A DNA stretch of 64,000 nucleotides, taken from positions 62,001-126,000 of the forward strand of contig JAQVAV010000002.1 in assembly GCA_028690665.1 (NCBI GenBank). The letters are read 5' to 3'. A model generated the notes under the pieces. It had not been told where the DNA came from, did not search any database, and worked only from the letters and a program-made list of their open reading frames with translations. This DNA is from Paludibacter sp. (GTDB lineage: Bacteria; Bacteroidota; Bacteroidia; Bacteroidales; Paludibacteraceae). Every line of letters starts with the position of its first letter. Positions within the stretch are counted from its first letter, which is position 1. Position numbers and translations under genes: made by a program. Shown here in pieces: positions 34,995-45,308 of the stretch.

Positions 34995-35339
34995 ATGTAT
35001 AATTATTACAAAAACAATACAGTTTGTGGCGAATTAGGTTATATTATTGTCATTTTGTTTTTAATGATTATTATATGTTGTTGACTTATAGATTCTTAAA
35101 AAAAATAAAGAATATCGATATTCAATTAATAAGCCGATAAGGCTTTCTGTTTTTTAGCCGGATGTTTTTATGTCTATGTTATGGTTCTTGAATGGCCAAA
35201 GTTGATTGGTGGTGTTTTTGCGAATGTTAGATGCTAAAAATGTTGAATTTGAAATAATCTTGTTGAAAACTATGTGTATGAAATCGTGTAATAATTTATT
35301 GGATTGATTAAATTTGCAGTTCTTTTAAAATTGTAATGA

Positions 35340-36986
35340 ATGCTAAGCAAATTGATACCAGAATATATTTTTGAAACGAGTTGGGAAGTTTGCAATATGG
35401 TAGGGGGCATCTATACTGTATTGTCGACTCGTGCTGCTACTCTGCAGGAAAGACTTGGGGATAAGCTGATTTTTATAGGTCCCGATGTCTGGAATGAGAT
35501 CGAGAGCCCTTATTTTAAAGAAGATAGCTCGTTATTTCCTGAATGGATTAGCTATACTTATGCTAATTACGGGTTGAAAATTAGAACCGGGCGTTGGAAG
35601 ATTCCCGGTGAGCCCGTGGCCGTGTTAGTTGATTTCAGACCTCTGATGGAAAAGAAAAATCAGGTATACGGGCATGTTTGGGAAATCGCAGGCGTTAATT
35701 CCATGGTTGCTTACGGTGATTATGATGAGTCTTCGATGTTTGGATATTCTACAGGAATGATTATGGAAAGTTATTATAAATTTTTCAAAATCACGGCCAA
35801 TCAAAACGTGGTAGCTCATTTTAATGAATGGATGACGACTTTCGGAGAATTCTACGTCAGGGAACATCTGCCGGCAGTTGCAACTATTTTTACTACCCAT
35901 GCAACGTCTATCGGACGTTCTATCGCTGGAAATCATAAACCTTTGTATGATTATATGCCGGAATATAACGGAGATCAAATGGCTTATGAATTAAATATGG
36001 TGTCGAAACATTCAACTGAGAAACAAGGTGCAAAACATGCCGATTGTTTTACAACAGTAAGCGATATTACGGCTCGTGAGTGTACGCAATTGCTCGAAAG
36101 AAAACCGGATGTCGTGACTCCAAACGGATTTGAGGATGATTTTGTGCCTAAAGGAAGGGCTTTTACGGCTAAAAGAAAAGACGCTCGTAAATCGTTGAAA
36201 AATGTGGCAGAGACTCTTTTAGGCTATAAACTCGAAGATAATGCCCTTTTTATAGGAACTGCCGGACGTTATGAGTATAAAAATAAAGGTATTGATATAT
36301 TTATCGAGAGTTTGAAACATCTTTATGATTTTCAGGATATGAATCGTCAGGTGGTTGCATTTATTATGGTGCCTGCCTGGGTTAAATCCTCCAGAACTGA
36401 TTTGGCTGAGGCTTTAAAGCAACCCGGAAAATACGTTGATTCGTATAACCGTATTACAACGCACGAATTACATGATTATTATAATGATAACATAATGGGA
36501 GCGCTTCATTGGTTCCATTTCAGAAATCAACCTTCAGAAAAAGTAAAGGTCATTTTTGTTCCTTCCTATTTGAATGGGACTGATGGTATTTTTAATAAAT
36601 CATATTATGATCTTTTGATCGGAATGGATTTTACAGTCTTCCCTTCATATTATGAACCCTGGGGATATACTCCGCTTGAAAGTGTAGCTTTTTCTGTACC
36701 GACTATTACTACGGACCTGTCAGGTTTCGGGCAATGGGTTTCTTCTGCTCCTCAGGATATCCGGAAAGGAGTGGGAATTGTACACCGTTCGGATTATAAT
36801 AGTTATGAAGTAGCGTTGCATATCGCTGAAATGATGCATGAATTTTTGAAATTGAATGAAACTGAAATTAAAAAGGTGCGAAATCAGGCTTTTCTGATAG
36901 CAGAAAAGGCCTTGTGGAAACATTTTATTACTTTTTATGACGATGCATATAATATCGCTATTCGTGCAATGCGTGATAGATTGTGA
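35340..36986 (+). CDS. Glycogen synthase of the eukaryote-like GT3 family
   Basis: A glycosyltransferase of 548 residues similar to GT3 (yeast/animal glycogen synthase) rather than the bacterial GT5 GlgA. Evidence includes the N-terminal FETSWEVCNMVGGIYTVLSTRA, where GT5 enzymes have KTGGLGDV. It also has GMIMESYYKFF, VAHFNEWMT, IFTTHATSIGRSIAG, the VTPNGF box and the C-terminal catalytic DFTVFPSYYEPWGYTPLESVAFSVPTITTDLSGFGQW. It probably extends glycogen from UDP-glucose or ADP-glucose; the donor is not evident. It lies 188 bases before the phosphorylase gene, with a TAnnTTTG element between, so they may have separate promoters in one functional unit. Confidence 0.88.
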   Translation: MLSKLIPEYIFETSWEVCNMVGGIYTVLSTRAATLQERLGDKLIFIGPDVWNEIESPYFKEDSSLFPEWISYTYANYGLKIRTGRWKIPGEPVAVLVDFRPLMEKKNQVYGHVWEIAGVNSMVAYGDYDESSMFGYSTGMIMESYYKFFKITANQNVVAHFNEWMTTFGEFYVREHLPAVATIFTTHATSIGRSIAGNHKPLYDYMPEYNGDQMAYELNMVSKHSTEKQGAKHADCFTTVSDITARECTQLLERKPDVVTPNGFEDDFVPKGRAFTAKRKDARKSLKNVAETLLGYKLEDNALFIGTAGRYEYKNKGIDIFIESLKHLYDFQDMNRQVVAFIMVPAWVKSSRTDLAEALKQPGKYVDSYNRITTHELHDYYNDNIMGALHWFHFRNQPSEKVKVIFVPSYLNGTDGIFNKSYYDLLIGMDFTVFPSYYEPWGYTPLESVAFSVPTITTDLSGFGQWVSSAPQDIRKGVGIVHRSDYNSYEVALHIAEMMHEFLKLNETEIKKVRNQAFLIAEKALWKHFITFYDDAYNIAIRAMRDRL

Positions 36987-37174
36987 TAAATAAAGCTTTT
37001 TTTGTGTTGATTTGTTACTGTTGACCTTAAATAAATATTTAATGCAAACGTTTGAACCAATAATGCATATTTTTAACATTAAAGAGGGCGTCGTTTGATT
37101 ATAATGTGTTACTTTTGCAGCTGACTGACTATATCTTTTTTATGAAATAATAGTGTTAATTAAAGTATAAGTTT

Positions 37175-39739
37175 ATGAGAATTAAGGTTAATAATGTAAA
37201 TGAACCAAACTGGAAGGAAATGAATGTGAAATCTAATTTACCTGACAGCTTGAAAAAATTAGATGAAATTGCTCAAAACCTTTGGTGGGTGTGGGATAGC
37301 CCTGCCAAAAACATGTTCCGTACGATTGATGCCGATGCATGGAAAGAAGCTCATTCAAATCCAATTCAGCTCCTCAATATATTGTCTTATGAAAAATTGT
37401 TAAGTCTTGGACATGATAAAGAGTTTGTGCAGAAATTAGATGCCATATACGATGATTTTAAATCGTATATGAATGTACCGTATAATAAAGAAAAACCTTC
37501 TGTAGCCTATTTTAGTATGGAATACGGTTTAACGGAGGTGCTGAAAATATATTCCGGTGGTCTTGGTGTTTTGGCCGGAGACTATCTTAAAGAAGCGAGC
37601 GATTGTGCTGTCGATATGACTGCAATAGGATTTCTGTATCGTTATGGATATTTTACCCAAACGCTTTCAATGGATGGTCAACAGGTGCCTGTTTATGAAG
37701 CTCAAAATTTTAATTCTTTGCCTATAAAACAGGTGAAAAATGCGGATGATACTCCCTTAATAATTGAAGTTCCGTATCCGGGAAGATTTGTTTATGCATA
37801 TTTATGGAAAGTTTCTGTAGGCCGTATAAGCCTTTATTTACTTGACACCGATAATGATATGAACAGTGAATTTGATCGTCCGATTACACATCAGCTTTAT
37901 GGCGGCGATTGGGAAAACCGTCTGAAACAGGAAATCCTGCTGGGTATCGGAGGAATACTTGCATTGAAGAAACTGGGTATCGAAAAACAGGTTTATCATT
38001 GTAATGAAGGGCATGCAGCTTTAATTAATGTTCAACGGTTACTTGATTATGTGACTGACAAAGGGCTTTCATTTAATCAGGCCTTGGAGGTTGTAAGAGC
38101 ATCTTCTCTTTATACTGTTCATACTCCGGTTCCGGCTGGTCATGATAGTTTCACAGAAGATCTATTTGGAAAATATATGGGTGAATACCCTGCAAAATTA
38201 AGTCTTTCGTGGGATGAGTTTATAGGTATTGGCCGTGAAGATCCTACTGACAAAGGACAAAAATTCAGCATGAGCGTATTTGCCTGCAATACAAGTCAGG
38301 AAGTAAATGGGGTGAGTTGGTTGCATGGAAAAGTTTCTCAGGAAATGTTCAGCCCGATATGGAAGGGCTATTTTCCTCAGGAGCTTCATGTAAATTATGT
38401 AACGAATGGCGTGCATCTTCCAACTTGGACTGCATCTGAGTGGAAGGCTGTTTATGAAAAATACTTTACGAAGAAGTTTTACGACGATCAGTCGAATATG
38501 AAAATTTGGCAGAAGGTATATGAAATTCCCGATCAAGAAATCTGGGATACACGTATGTTTATGAAAAATAAACTGCTGAATTTTATCAAAGTCCAGTTTC
38601 AGGAAAATTGGATGAAAAATCAGGGTGATCCTTCTCGTATTGTGTCTGTATTGGAATCGTTTAATCCAAATGCATTAATCATTGGTTTTGGTCGTCGTTT
38701 TGCAACCTACAAACGGGCTCATTTGTTGTTTACGGATCTTGAAAGACTTGCGCGAATTGTAAACAATCCGGAAAAACCAGTTCAATTTTTGTTTACCGGA
38801 AAAGCTCATCCAGCAGATGGAGGAGGTCAGGGACTTATTAAACGTATCGTAGAAATATCTCGTATGCCACAATTCCTTGGCAAAATTATTTTTCTCGAAA
38901 ATTATGATATGCGTTTGGCTAAACGTCTGATTTCCGGGGTGGATATCTGGTTAAATACTCCGACGCGTCCGCTTGAAGCCTCGGGTACTTCCGGTGAAAA
39001 AGCACAAATGAACGGAGTGCTTAATTTTTCTGTGCTTGATGGCTGGTGGCTTGAAGGTTATGTTAAAGGTGCCGGTTGGGCCATTACGGAAAAGCGTACT
39101 TACGAAAACCAGGATCATCAGGACCAGTTAGATGCAGCAACTATTTACAGTATGCTCGAGAATCAAATTATACCGCTTTATTATGATAAAAATGAAAGTG
39201 GATGTTCGGAAGGTTGGATTAAATATATTAAGAATTCAATTGCTCAGATTACGCCGCGTTATACGACAAAGCGCATGATAGATGACTACATTGAGAAATT
39301 TTATAATAAATTGGCGAAACGTTCGGTTATGTTGAAGGAAAACAATTTCAGCAAAACCAAAGAAATTGTATCCTGGAAGGAAAAAATGGCTGCAAATTGG
39401 GATAATATTGAAATTGTTGATGTTAAGATCCCTGAAAGCCTGATTCATAACCCTCAGGTCGGTGAGGATTATAATTTGAATGTAGTTCTTGATGTAAAAG
39501 ATGAAAATGAAAAAGGAGTAGGAGTAGAGCTTGTTGTGACCAAATTTGATGCGAATAACAAAGTAATGCTTAGTGATGTAGAAGAACTAAATTTGGTAAA
39601 GGCTGAAGGCTCGAAATTATATTTTGCACTGGACTATCAATTAGACAGGGCCGGTTCGTTTAAGTATGCTTTCCGCATGTTCCCTAAAAATGAGGATCTT
39701 CCGCATCGTCAGGACTTCTGTTTTGTTCGTTGGTTTTGA
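37175..39739 (+). CDS. glgP: Alpha-glucan (glycogen) phosphorylase, GT35
   Basis: This enzyme releases glucose-1-phosphate from glycogen. The 854-residue protein has the DUF3417 N-terminal region ([27 protein letters not shown]), then [46 protein letters not shown], the [14 protein letters not shown] segment, and the PLP site [17 protein letters not shown] with Lys609 as the Schiff-base residue. It is the short, MalP-like GT35 type seen in many bacteria and archaea. A C-terminal domain of about 110 residues ([20 protein letters not shown] to the end) looks like a beta-sandwich. A strong terminator follows. Confidence 0.93.
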   Translation: MRIKVNNVNEPNWKEMNVKSNLPDSLKKLDEIAQNLWWVWDSPAKNMFRTIDADAWKEAHSNPIQLLNILSYEKLLSLGHDKEFVQKLDAIYDDFKSYMNVPYNKEKPSVAYFSMEYGLTEVLKIYSGGLGVLAGDYLKEASDCAVDMTAIGFLYRYGYFTQTLSMDGQQVPVYEAQNFNSLPIKQVKNADDTPLIIEVPYPGRFVYAYLWKVSVGRISLYLLDTDNDMNSEFDRPITHQLYGGDWENRLKQEILLGIGGILALKKLGIEKQVYHCNEGHAALINVQRLLDYVTDKGLSFNQALEVVRASSLYTVHTPVPAGHDSFTEDLFGKYMGEYPAKLSLSWDEFIGIGREDPTDKGQKFSMSVFACNTSQEVNGVSWLHGKVSQEMFSPIWKGYFPQELHVNYVTNGVHLPTWTASEWKAVYEKYFTKKFYDDQSNMKIWQKVYEIPDQEIWDTRMFMKNKLLNFIKVQFQENWMKNQGDPSRIVSVLESFNPNALIIGFGRRFATYKRAHLLFTDLERLARIVNNPEKPVQFLFTGKAHPADGGGQGLIKRIVEISRMPQFLGKIIFLENYDMRLAKRLISGVDIWLNTPTRPLEASGTSGEKAQMNGVLNFSVLDGWWLEGYVKGAGWAITEKRTYENQDHQDQLDAATIYSMLENQIIPLYYDKNESGCSEGWIKYIKNSIAQITPRYTTKRMIDDYIEKFYNKLAKRSVMLKENNFSKTKEIVSWKEKMAANWDNIEIVDVKIPESLIHNPQVGEDYNLNVVLDVKDENEKGVGVELVVTKFDANNKVMLSDVEELNLVKAEGSKLYFALDYQLDRAGSFKYAFRMFPKNEDLPHRQDFCFVRWF

Positions 39740-39765
39740 TTCTGAAGAGAAAAGGAAAAAATAGA

Positions 39766-39804
39766 AAAACCTGAAAAGTCTTTATGGCTTTTCAGGTTTT
39801 TTTT
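39766..39804 (+). terminator. Terminator after glgP
   Basis: A perfect 13-base-pair stem (AAAACCTGAAAAG with CTTTTCAGGTTTT) with a 9-base loop and then T residues, 26 bases after the glgP stop. Confidence 0.9.
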
Positions 39805-40341
39805 GATAAAAAACGAAGGTATATCAAAAAATAGTAAAAAAAAGTTTGTCGCAATTATTTTATTTTAGGTAATAGTTCGTATATAATTTGTGACTTTCTG
39901 TTTGTTTTTACTTTAATATAATATTTAAATAATGTTATAATTGTATGGGCTGTTTGTCAATATTAAGCAATACAATAGATGTAAAATATTGATTAATAAT
40001 TGAATTTTAGCTTTTGTAATATGATTTTATATTGAAATTATTAACTTACTATTGTAAATAGTATGATATTATGTGTAATATATTATACTCTATTATTAAA
40101 ATATTTAGATTATATGTATTCTTTATTATATTATGTATGAATATAATATGACTTTGTAGATGATAATGAACAATCCTTTAATGAAAAGTGAATTGTAATG
40201 TTGTAGTAGAAAATATGTTTATGAAGTTATAATTTTATTTTTATAAATAATTATAAAGGCATGTTTTTATTATATAAATTTGAAAAAAGAAATATAGCTG
40301 GTATTATAAGGCTAATTGTCACAGTTTATAAAATATAAAAC
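39805..40341. other. Extremely AT-rich gap before the signalling and surface locus
   Basis: About 537 bases with long runs of A and T and almost no G/C pairs between 39870 and 40330. I see no coding frame, tRNA or hairpin of note. Such DNA often acts as a promoter/bending region or marks the edge of acquired DNA. It forms the left border of the signalling and surface-protein locus. Confidence 0.6.
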
Positions 40342-41268
40342 ATGAGCATTATGAGAACAATCAGTACAAAATTATTTATTTTGCTAATAATAAGTGCTTT
40401 ACCGATGTTGTGCCTAAATAGTCAGGTTAAAGTGGGAACTGTTTTTACGGTAAAGGGAAATACGACAAGTTATTATGATGTAACCTGGCTAATAACATAT
40501 CCAGAAACGTCGAATAGTTTTGATAACGGGTATGATGCCTTTAAAATAAATAGTTCGACTTCAGAAAATGCTCCCAGTATCTATTCGGTAGGCACTGATG
40601 GTATTTACCAGATTCAAACAACTTCAGATGTAAATAATATTGAATTAGGCTTTAATGCCGGAATTGACAGCAGCTATACAATATCCATCACGCAATACGA
40701 TGCTGATTTAGTGTATAATAAATTAGTGCTATTGGATCGAATAACCGGAATTGAAACCGATATTTTAAAAGAGGGAACGACTTATACTTTTTTATCAGAA
40801 AATGGAAGTTCTGTCAATCGGTTTTTAATTTATGCTACAAAACTTGGCGCTGCCGATGAAGTAACAGACTCAACGGAAACAGATGGAGTGGTGGACGAAA
40901 GTGAGGATGTAGATTCTATTCCGGCAAACCCACAACAAGATTCTATTGATACAGAAATTCCGGATTCACTTCCGACTGATAGTGCTATAGATAATCAATC
41001 CGGTAATGCTAAAGATAAATATAAGCATGAAAATAAGGCGAAAAAAGTAAAAATAAAAAAACACGGGCACGAGATAGAAATTGAAAATATAACTAATGAA
41101 AAAGGCTATGTTAATTTGATGGATATTAGAAGAGGGCAAAAAATACAATCACTTGAACTCCCTGCTAACTCGGATATAACAATAGGCAAAAATATAAAAC
41201 AAGGTGCCTATTTGTTGGTCGTAAATATCCGGGACGATATTAGTACAACGAGCATTACAATACAATAA
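40342..41268 (+). CDS. Secreted beta-sandwich protein resembling the C-terminus of the downstream giant
   Basis: A protein of 308 residues with a signal peptide (to about residue 27, CLNSQ; the ATG at 40351 is an equally good start). Residues about 50-165 (NSFDNGYDAFKINSS, IYSVGTDGIYQIQT, VYNKLVLLDRITGIETDIL, TTYTFLSENG) match the pattern near the end of the giant protein at 57226 (EFDNGYDGFKIRGS, LFTVESDGEYQINT, KYDKLYLYDVREN, TQYSFETSD). A linker rich in D, E, S and P follows, then a lysine-rich stretch, and an end (IKQGAYLLVVNIRDDISTTSITIQ) that resembles a degenerate T9SS sorting domain. Function unknown; likely a small surface protein. Confidence 0.78.
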   Translation: MSIMRTISTKLFILLIISALPMLCLNSQVKVGTVFTVKGNTTSYYDVTWLITYPETSNSFDNGYDAFKINSSTSENAPSIYSVGTDGIYQIQTTSDVNNIELGFNAGIDSSYTISITQYDADLVYNKLVLLDRITGIETDILKEGTTYTFLSENGSSVNRFLIYATKLGAADEVTDSTETDGVVDESEDVDSIPANPQQDSIDTEIPDSLPTDSAIDNQSGNAKDKYKHENKAKKVKIKKHGHEIEIENITNEKGYVNLMDIRRGQKIQSLELPANSDITIGKNIKQGAYLLVVNIRDDISTTSITIQ

Positions 41269-41662
41269 CTTTATTCGTAAAATATTATTTTCTGGTATCC
41301 GGGAAGAGATTAGGTAAAACTGCATAAATAACAGCAAGTTCGGTTGAATCCGAAACTGAGTTTATTTGATAAATTGTTAATGTATGTCGTTGGTTTTGCC
41401 CGGATCTTTTTCCGGATATTTTAATTTGTAGACAAATACTTAAATAATTTTAAATAAATGGTTCCTGTGGGTTTACAATCAACTTCCTTTCTTTGACTGT
41501 TTAGAATGGGGATGTTGCTTATTCGTGTGTTAAGTTTATGTGTGAAAAAGTACTTTGATAAAATAAAAAAGCTCTGATTATTAAGTATAAACATATAAGA
41601 TAATAATGTTTTCAAACATGAAAAATCCTATTTAGAATATTCAAAATAACCACTTAATTAAT
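41269..41662. other. Gap between the small secreted protein and the kinase operon
   Basis: I see no gene here. A weak hairpin (CCGGATCTTTTTCCGG, 41400-41415) followed by AT-rich DNA could end the preceding transcript. The candidate promoter of the kinase operon begins at its right end. Confidence 0.5.
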
Positions 41663-41670
41663 TATATTTG
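41663..41670 (+). promoter_or_regulatory. -7 element (TATATTTG) for the signalling operon
   Basis: TATATTTG matches TAnnTTTG and lies 36 bases before the first kinase start. No clear -33 TTTG is seen. It is the only good promoter match before the six closely spaced genes that follow. Confidence 0.55.
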
Positions 41671-41705
41671 TAAATAGATTTTTTATATTCTTAAAATGTG
41701 TTTGT

Positions 41706-44700
41706 ATGTTTGTTGCTTACTCCGGTATAATTTATTTTATACTTACATCTTTATTGGTTCTTCTTGCTGTAACAGTACTTATTGTTAAACATAAGTATTC
41801 GTGGAATAAACTCATAATATTTTCTCCGGTAGGTATATCAACTTATCCGGTAATTGCTTTTACCGTCTTATTCCCAGCAATATTCAGTGTGTTTTATTTG
41901 GTTGGAGGATTAGCCGATTATGGTATATTCACTGCATGGATAATCATAATTATAGATGTTGTACTTTTTTTATTTTGGTTTTTATATAATTTCAGACAGT
42001 TAGCAGTTAAATTCAGATATGCCGATCAGTTGAATTCAACATTAATAGAGATATCCCAAAGTACCAAAAATTCTAAAGTAGACGATCTTGATAATAATAT
42101 AAATGCTAATCTGGGTTTGATTGGCCGTTTTCTGGATTACAGAAGAGTATATATTTATATAAAAGATGATAAAAATAAATTATATCATTTGGAGTATCAG
42201 TGGAGTAATCCGGACGATGATACTAATACTACCAATGCTTTAAATAATAATGTATCATACGAAGCTTTTGACGAAAGAGGTGGAAAATGTGACGATGGGC
42301 AAATTGTAGAATTCGTAGTTCAAAACAGTGCCGATAGTCTAAATTTGCCTTTTAGCAATATACCGGTGAAGAGTTTTGTTTTAATTCCGCTATTACAGGC
42401 CGGACAATGTTTGGGATTTATTGGATTTGATACCTACGTTAAAAAACAAAGAATCCAAAAAAGTGAATTAGAAACTCTTAATGCATATTCGGGTATAATT
42501 TCCAGTACTATTTACAGCAAAAAGTCGGAAAAGGAATTTAGTCGGAGCAAAACTTTGTTTGATGATATTGTTAATACAATTCCCGATTTAGTATGGCTTA
42601 AAGATAAAAACGGATTTTATATCACCTGTAACAAAGCTTTTGAGAATTTTTTCGATGTCAGGTTAAGTGAAATCGTTGGTAAATCTGATTATGATTTTCT
42701 GGACCAGGATTATGCAGACTTTTTTAGATTGAGAGATCGTATTGCTATGGAAAATAATCAGCCCACGGTTAATGAAGAATGGGTCGAATCTAAAAACGGA
42801 GGGCATAAAATATATCTTGAAACAATAAAAACTCCTATGTACGATGCAGCTGGAAATTTGATCGGGGTTTTGGGTATTGGACGGGATATAACAGAAAGGC
42901 ATAGAATAAGAAAACTGTTGCAGGAAAGTAATCTCAGACTGGAAAGAGCTGAATTAGCCAGTAATTCAGGAAATTGGGAAATATATGTTGGAAGTGGAAA
43001 AGTGATTGCATCCAAAGGGGCTTGCCGTATATATGGGATTAAGGATACTGAAAATACGTATGAAATGATAAAAAATATTCCTCTCCCCGAGTACCGCATG
43101 TTGTTAGACGAGCAACTGGAGAGTACAATGAGAGATGGAACTGTATATGATGTAAAATTTAAAATAAAAACTTTTGATACAAAAGAAATAAAAGATATAC
43201 ATTCAACGGCCTTCTATGACCCTGATAAGAAAGTATTGTATGGTATCATTACAGATATTACCCGGGAAGAAGCAACCCAAAAATTGCTCAGGGAACAAGA
43301 TGAGAGATTTAAGAATATTTTTCAACGGTCAATCGTTGGTATGTCATTAACTACTATTGATGGAAACTTGAGTGTAAACGAAGCTTTTGTTAAGATGCTC
43401 GGTTATAAAAAATCGGAAATTGAGAATATAAATTGGCGGCAAATAACTTATCCTGAAGATATTGAATACAATGAAATAGTTGTAAAAGATATATTAAACG
43501 GGAAAAAAGATTCAGAGCGTTGGATAAAAAGATATTTTCATAAAAACGGGAATATTGTCTGGGTTGATTTAAGTACTACTGTACATCGGGATGAAAATAA
43601 TAAACCTCTTTATTTTATAACGATATTAGTTGACATAACTAAACAGAAAAATTTCGAAAATCAACTCCGTGAAAGTGAGGGTAAACTAAGAGCTATGTTT
43701 TCGTCGATGACAGAAATGGTTGTGATGCACGAAATGATTTATGACGATGGCGGTAATGCCGTTGATTACCGGATTATTGATTGTAATGAGAGTTTTACTA
43801 AAATTACCGGAATTAAATACGAACAAGCAGTTGGTAAACTTGCGACCGAAGTATATCAGTCGGAGAAAGCCCCTTACATAGATATTTATACAGAAGTGGT
43901 GAAAACTCAGCGACCAAGAGAATATACTGCTTATTACGAACCAATGGATAAGCATTTTATTATTTCGATTGTGTCTCCATCGGAAAATCATTTTGCGACT
44001 ATTACAACTGACATATCGGAAATAAAAACCTATGAGGAACAACTCAAATCGAAGAATTCAGAGCTTGAGAGATATTTGTATGTTGCATCTCATGATTTGC
44101 GTTCTCCGTTAGTAAATATTCAGGGTTTCAGTCTTCGATTGGAAAAACAACTTGAAACAATCAGTGAACTTTATTCAAAAAATAAATCTGTTTTCGAGTC
44201 AAATAAAGAATTATTCGAATTCCCGGAGATAATAACCACAAAGATTCCCAAAACGCTTCATTTTATTCAATCTAATGTTATAAAAATGGATAACCTAATA
44301 TCCAGTTTATTGCAAATTTCGAGGACAGGAAGAGTTGAACTTCATATTGCTAATGTGAATGTAGAAAAATTATTACATACGATTATTACCACAAAAAATT
44401 ATCAGATTTCTGAGTTAAATGCTTCAGTTGTATTTGGAAAAATTGCTGATTGTTATGGGGATGAACAGCAGTTGAACCAACTGTTTTCAAATATAATTGA
44501 TAATGCCCTGAAATATAAGCATCCGGAACGTATCCCTGAAATATGTATATCTTCAACATGTACAATCAACAAAGTTGTTTATTGTATTCAGGATAATGGT
44601 ATTGGAATCAGCGAACGTAATATTAATAAGATTTGGGATGTTTTTTACAGGGTTAATCCAATGAATAATATTCAGGGAGATGGCATTGGACTTAGTCTGG

Positions 44701-44810
44701 CTCAAAGAATTGTGAGTAAGCATAAAGGAAAAATATGGGTTGAATCCCAGTTGGAAGTTGGAAGCAAATTTTATATTGAATTGAATAGAAGCTCTTTTGA
44801 ACCCAATTAG
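41706..44810 (+). CDS. Membrane-bound multi-PAS/GAF sensor histidine kinase
   Basis: A protein of 1034 residues. The N-terminus has about three membrane helices (residues about 6-27, 45-67 and 73-95) without a large periplasmic loop. Then come a GAF-like domain (about 105-270), four PAS units (about 280-397, 405-520, 530-647 and 655-770), the HisKA domain with phospho-His796 in LYVASHDLRSPLVNIQGF, and the ATPase with N, G1 and G2 boxes (NIIDNALKYKH, QDNGIGIS, GDGIGLSLAQRI). It probably senses cytoplasmic or membrane-derived ligands or redox and passes phosphate to a response regulator. The nearest candidate is the single-domain regulator 58 bases downstream. Confidence 0.92.
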   Translation: MFVAYSGIIYFILTSLLVLLAVTVLIVKHKYSWNKLIIFSPVGISTYPVIAFTVLFPAIFSVFYLVGGLADYGIFTAWIIIIIDVVLFLFWFLYNFRQLAVKFRYADQLNSTLIEISQSTKNSKVDDLDNNINANLGLIGRFLDYRRVYIYIKDDKNKLYHLEYQWSNPDDDTNTTNALNNNVSYEAFDERGGKCDDGQIVEFVVQNSADSLNLPFSNIPVKSFVLIPLLQAGQCLGFIGFDTYVKKQRIQKSELETLNAYSGIISSTIYSKKSEKEFSRSKTLFDDIVNTIPDLVWLKDKNGFYITCNKAFENFFDVRLSEIVGKSDYDFLDQDYADFFRLRDRIAMENNQPTVNEEWVESKNGGHKIYLETIKTPMYDAAGNLIGVLGIGRDITERHRIRKLLQESNLRLERAELASNSGNWEIYVGSGKVIASKGACRIYGIKDTENTYEMIKNIPLPEYRMLLDEQLESTMRDGTVYDVKFKIKTFDTKEIKDIHSTAFYDPDKKVLYGIITDITREEATQKLLREQDERFKNIFQRSIVGMSLTTIDGNLSVNEAFVKMLGYKKSEIENINWRQITYPEDIEYNEIVVKDILNGKKDSERWIKRYFHKNGNIVWVDLSTTVHRDENNKPLYFITILVDITKQKNFENQLRESEGKLRAMFSSMTEMVVMHEMIYDDGGNAVDYRIIDCNESFTKITGIKYEQAVGKLATEVYQSEKAPYIDIYTEVVKTQRPREYTAYYEPMDKHFIISIVSPSENHFATITTDISEIKTYEEQLKSKNSELERYLYVASHDLRSPLVNIQGFSLRLEKQLETISELYSKNKSVFESNKELFEFPEIITTKIPKTLHFIQSNVIKMDNLISSLLQISRTGRVELHIANVNVEKLLHTIITTKNYQISELNASVVFGKIADCYGDEQQLNQLFSNIIDNALKYKHPERIPEICISSTCTINKVVYCIQDNGIGISERNINKIWDVFYRVNPMNNIQGDGIGLSLAQRIVSKHKGKIWVESQLEVGSKFYIELNRSSFEPN

Positions 44811-44868
44811 GCGGGTATACGTTTATAAATTATAAATATATTTTAATATTAACCAATACTAGTTTAAA

Positions 44869-45291
44869 ATGAAAGATTTCAAACCAATTGTTATTTTAAT
44901 AGCAGAAGATGATGATGGACATTCTGAATTAATTATTGAAAATTTAATTGATTCCGGAGTAAAAAATAAAATTGAACGGTTCAGCAACGGAAAGGAGTTG
45001 TGGAACTATTTAATTGAGAAAGAAAATAATCGGCATGAAGAAGATTATATTATCCTTTTGGATATAAATATGCCTGTAATGGATGGAATCGAGGTTTTAC
45101 AATTGATAAAATCCAGAGATTCCATGAAAGATATCCCGGTAATTATGCTGACTACAACAGATGACCCACGTGAAATAGACACCTGTTATGAAATAGGTTG
45201 TAATGTGTATATTACTAAACCTGTTGATTTTCATAAATTTATGGAGACACTGATGCGGCTTGGGCTGTTTTTACAGATAATAAAATTATAA
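44869..45291 (+). CDS. Single-domain response regulator (CheY/Rcp1-like)
   Basis: A stand-alone receiver domain of 140 residues. The acid pocket is EDDD (residues 13-16), the phospho-acceptor is Asp65 in LLDINMPVMDG, the Thr/Thr switch is in MLTTTDDP, and Lys117 is in YITKPVD. The fold with IIENLIDSGVKNKIERFSNGKE resembles Rcp1-like regulators that commonly accept phosphate from PAS/GAF phytochrome-type kinases. It has no output domain, so it would act by protein contact or as a phosphate shuttle. It lies 58 bases after the kinase and 17 before the receiver-PAS gene. Confidence 0.93.
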   Translation: MKDFKPIVILIAEDDDGHSELIIENLIDSGVKNKIERFSNGKELWNYLIEKENNRHEEDYIILLDINMPVMDGIEVLQLIKSRDSMKDIPVIMLTTTDDPREIDTCYEIGCNVYITKPVDFHKFMETLMRLGLFLQIIKL

Positions 45292-45308
45292 TTTGAGGCT
45301 GAAACTTT

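Noticed and set aside
36720-37079. Minus-strand ORF of 119 residues
   Set aside because: It is antisense to the end of the glycogen synthase gene and has no recognisable domain.
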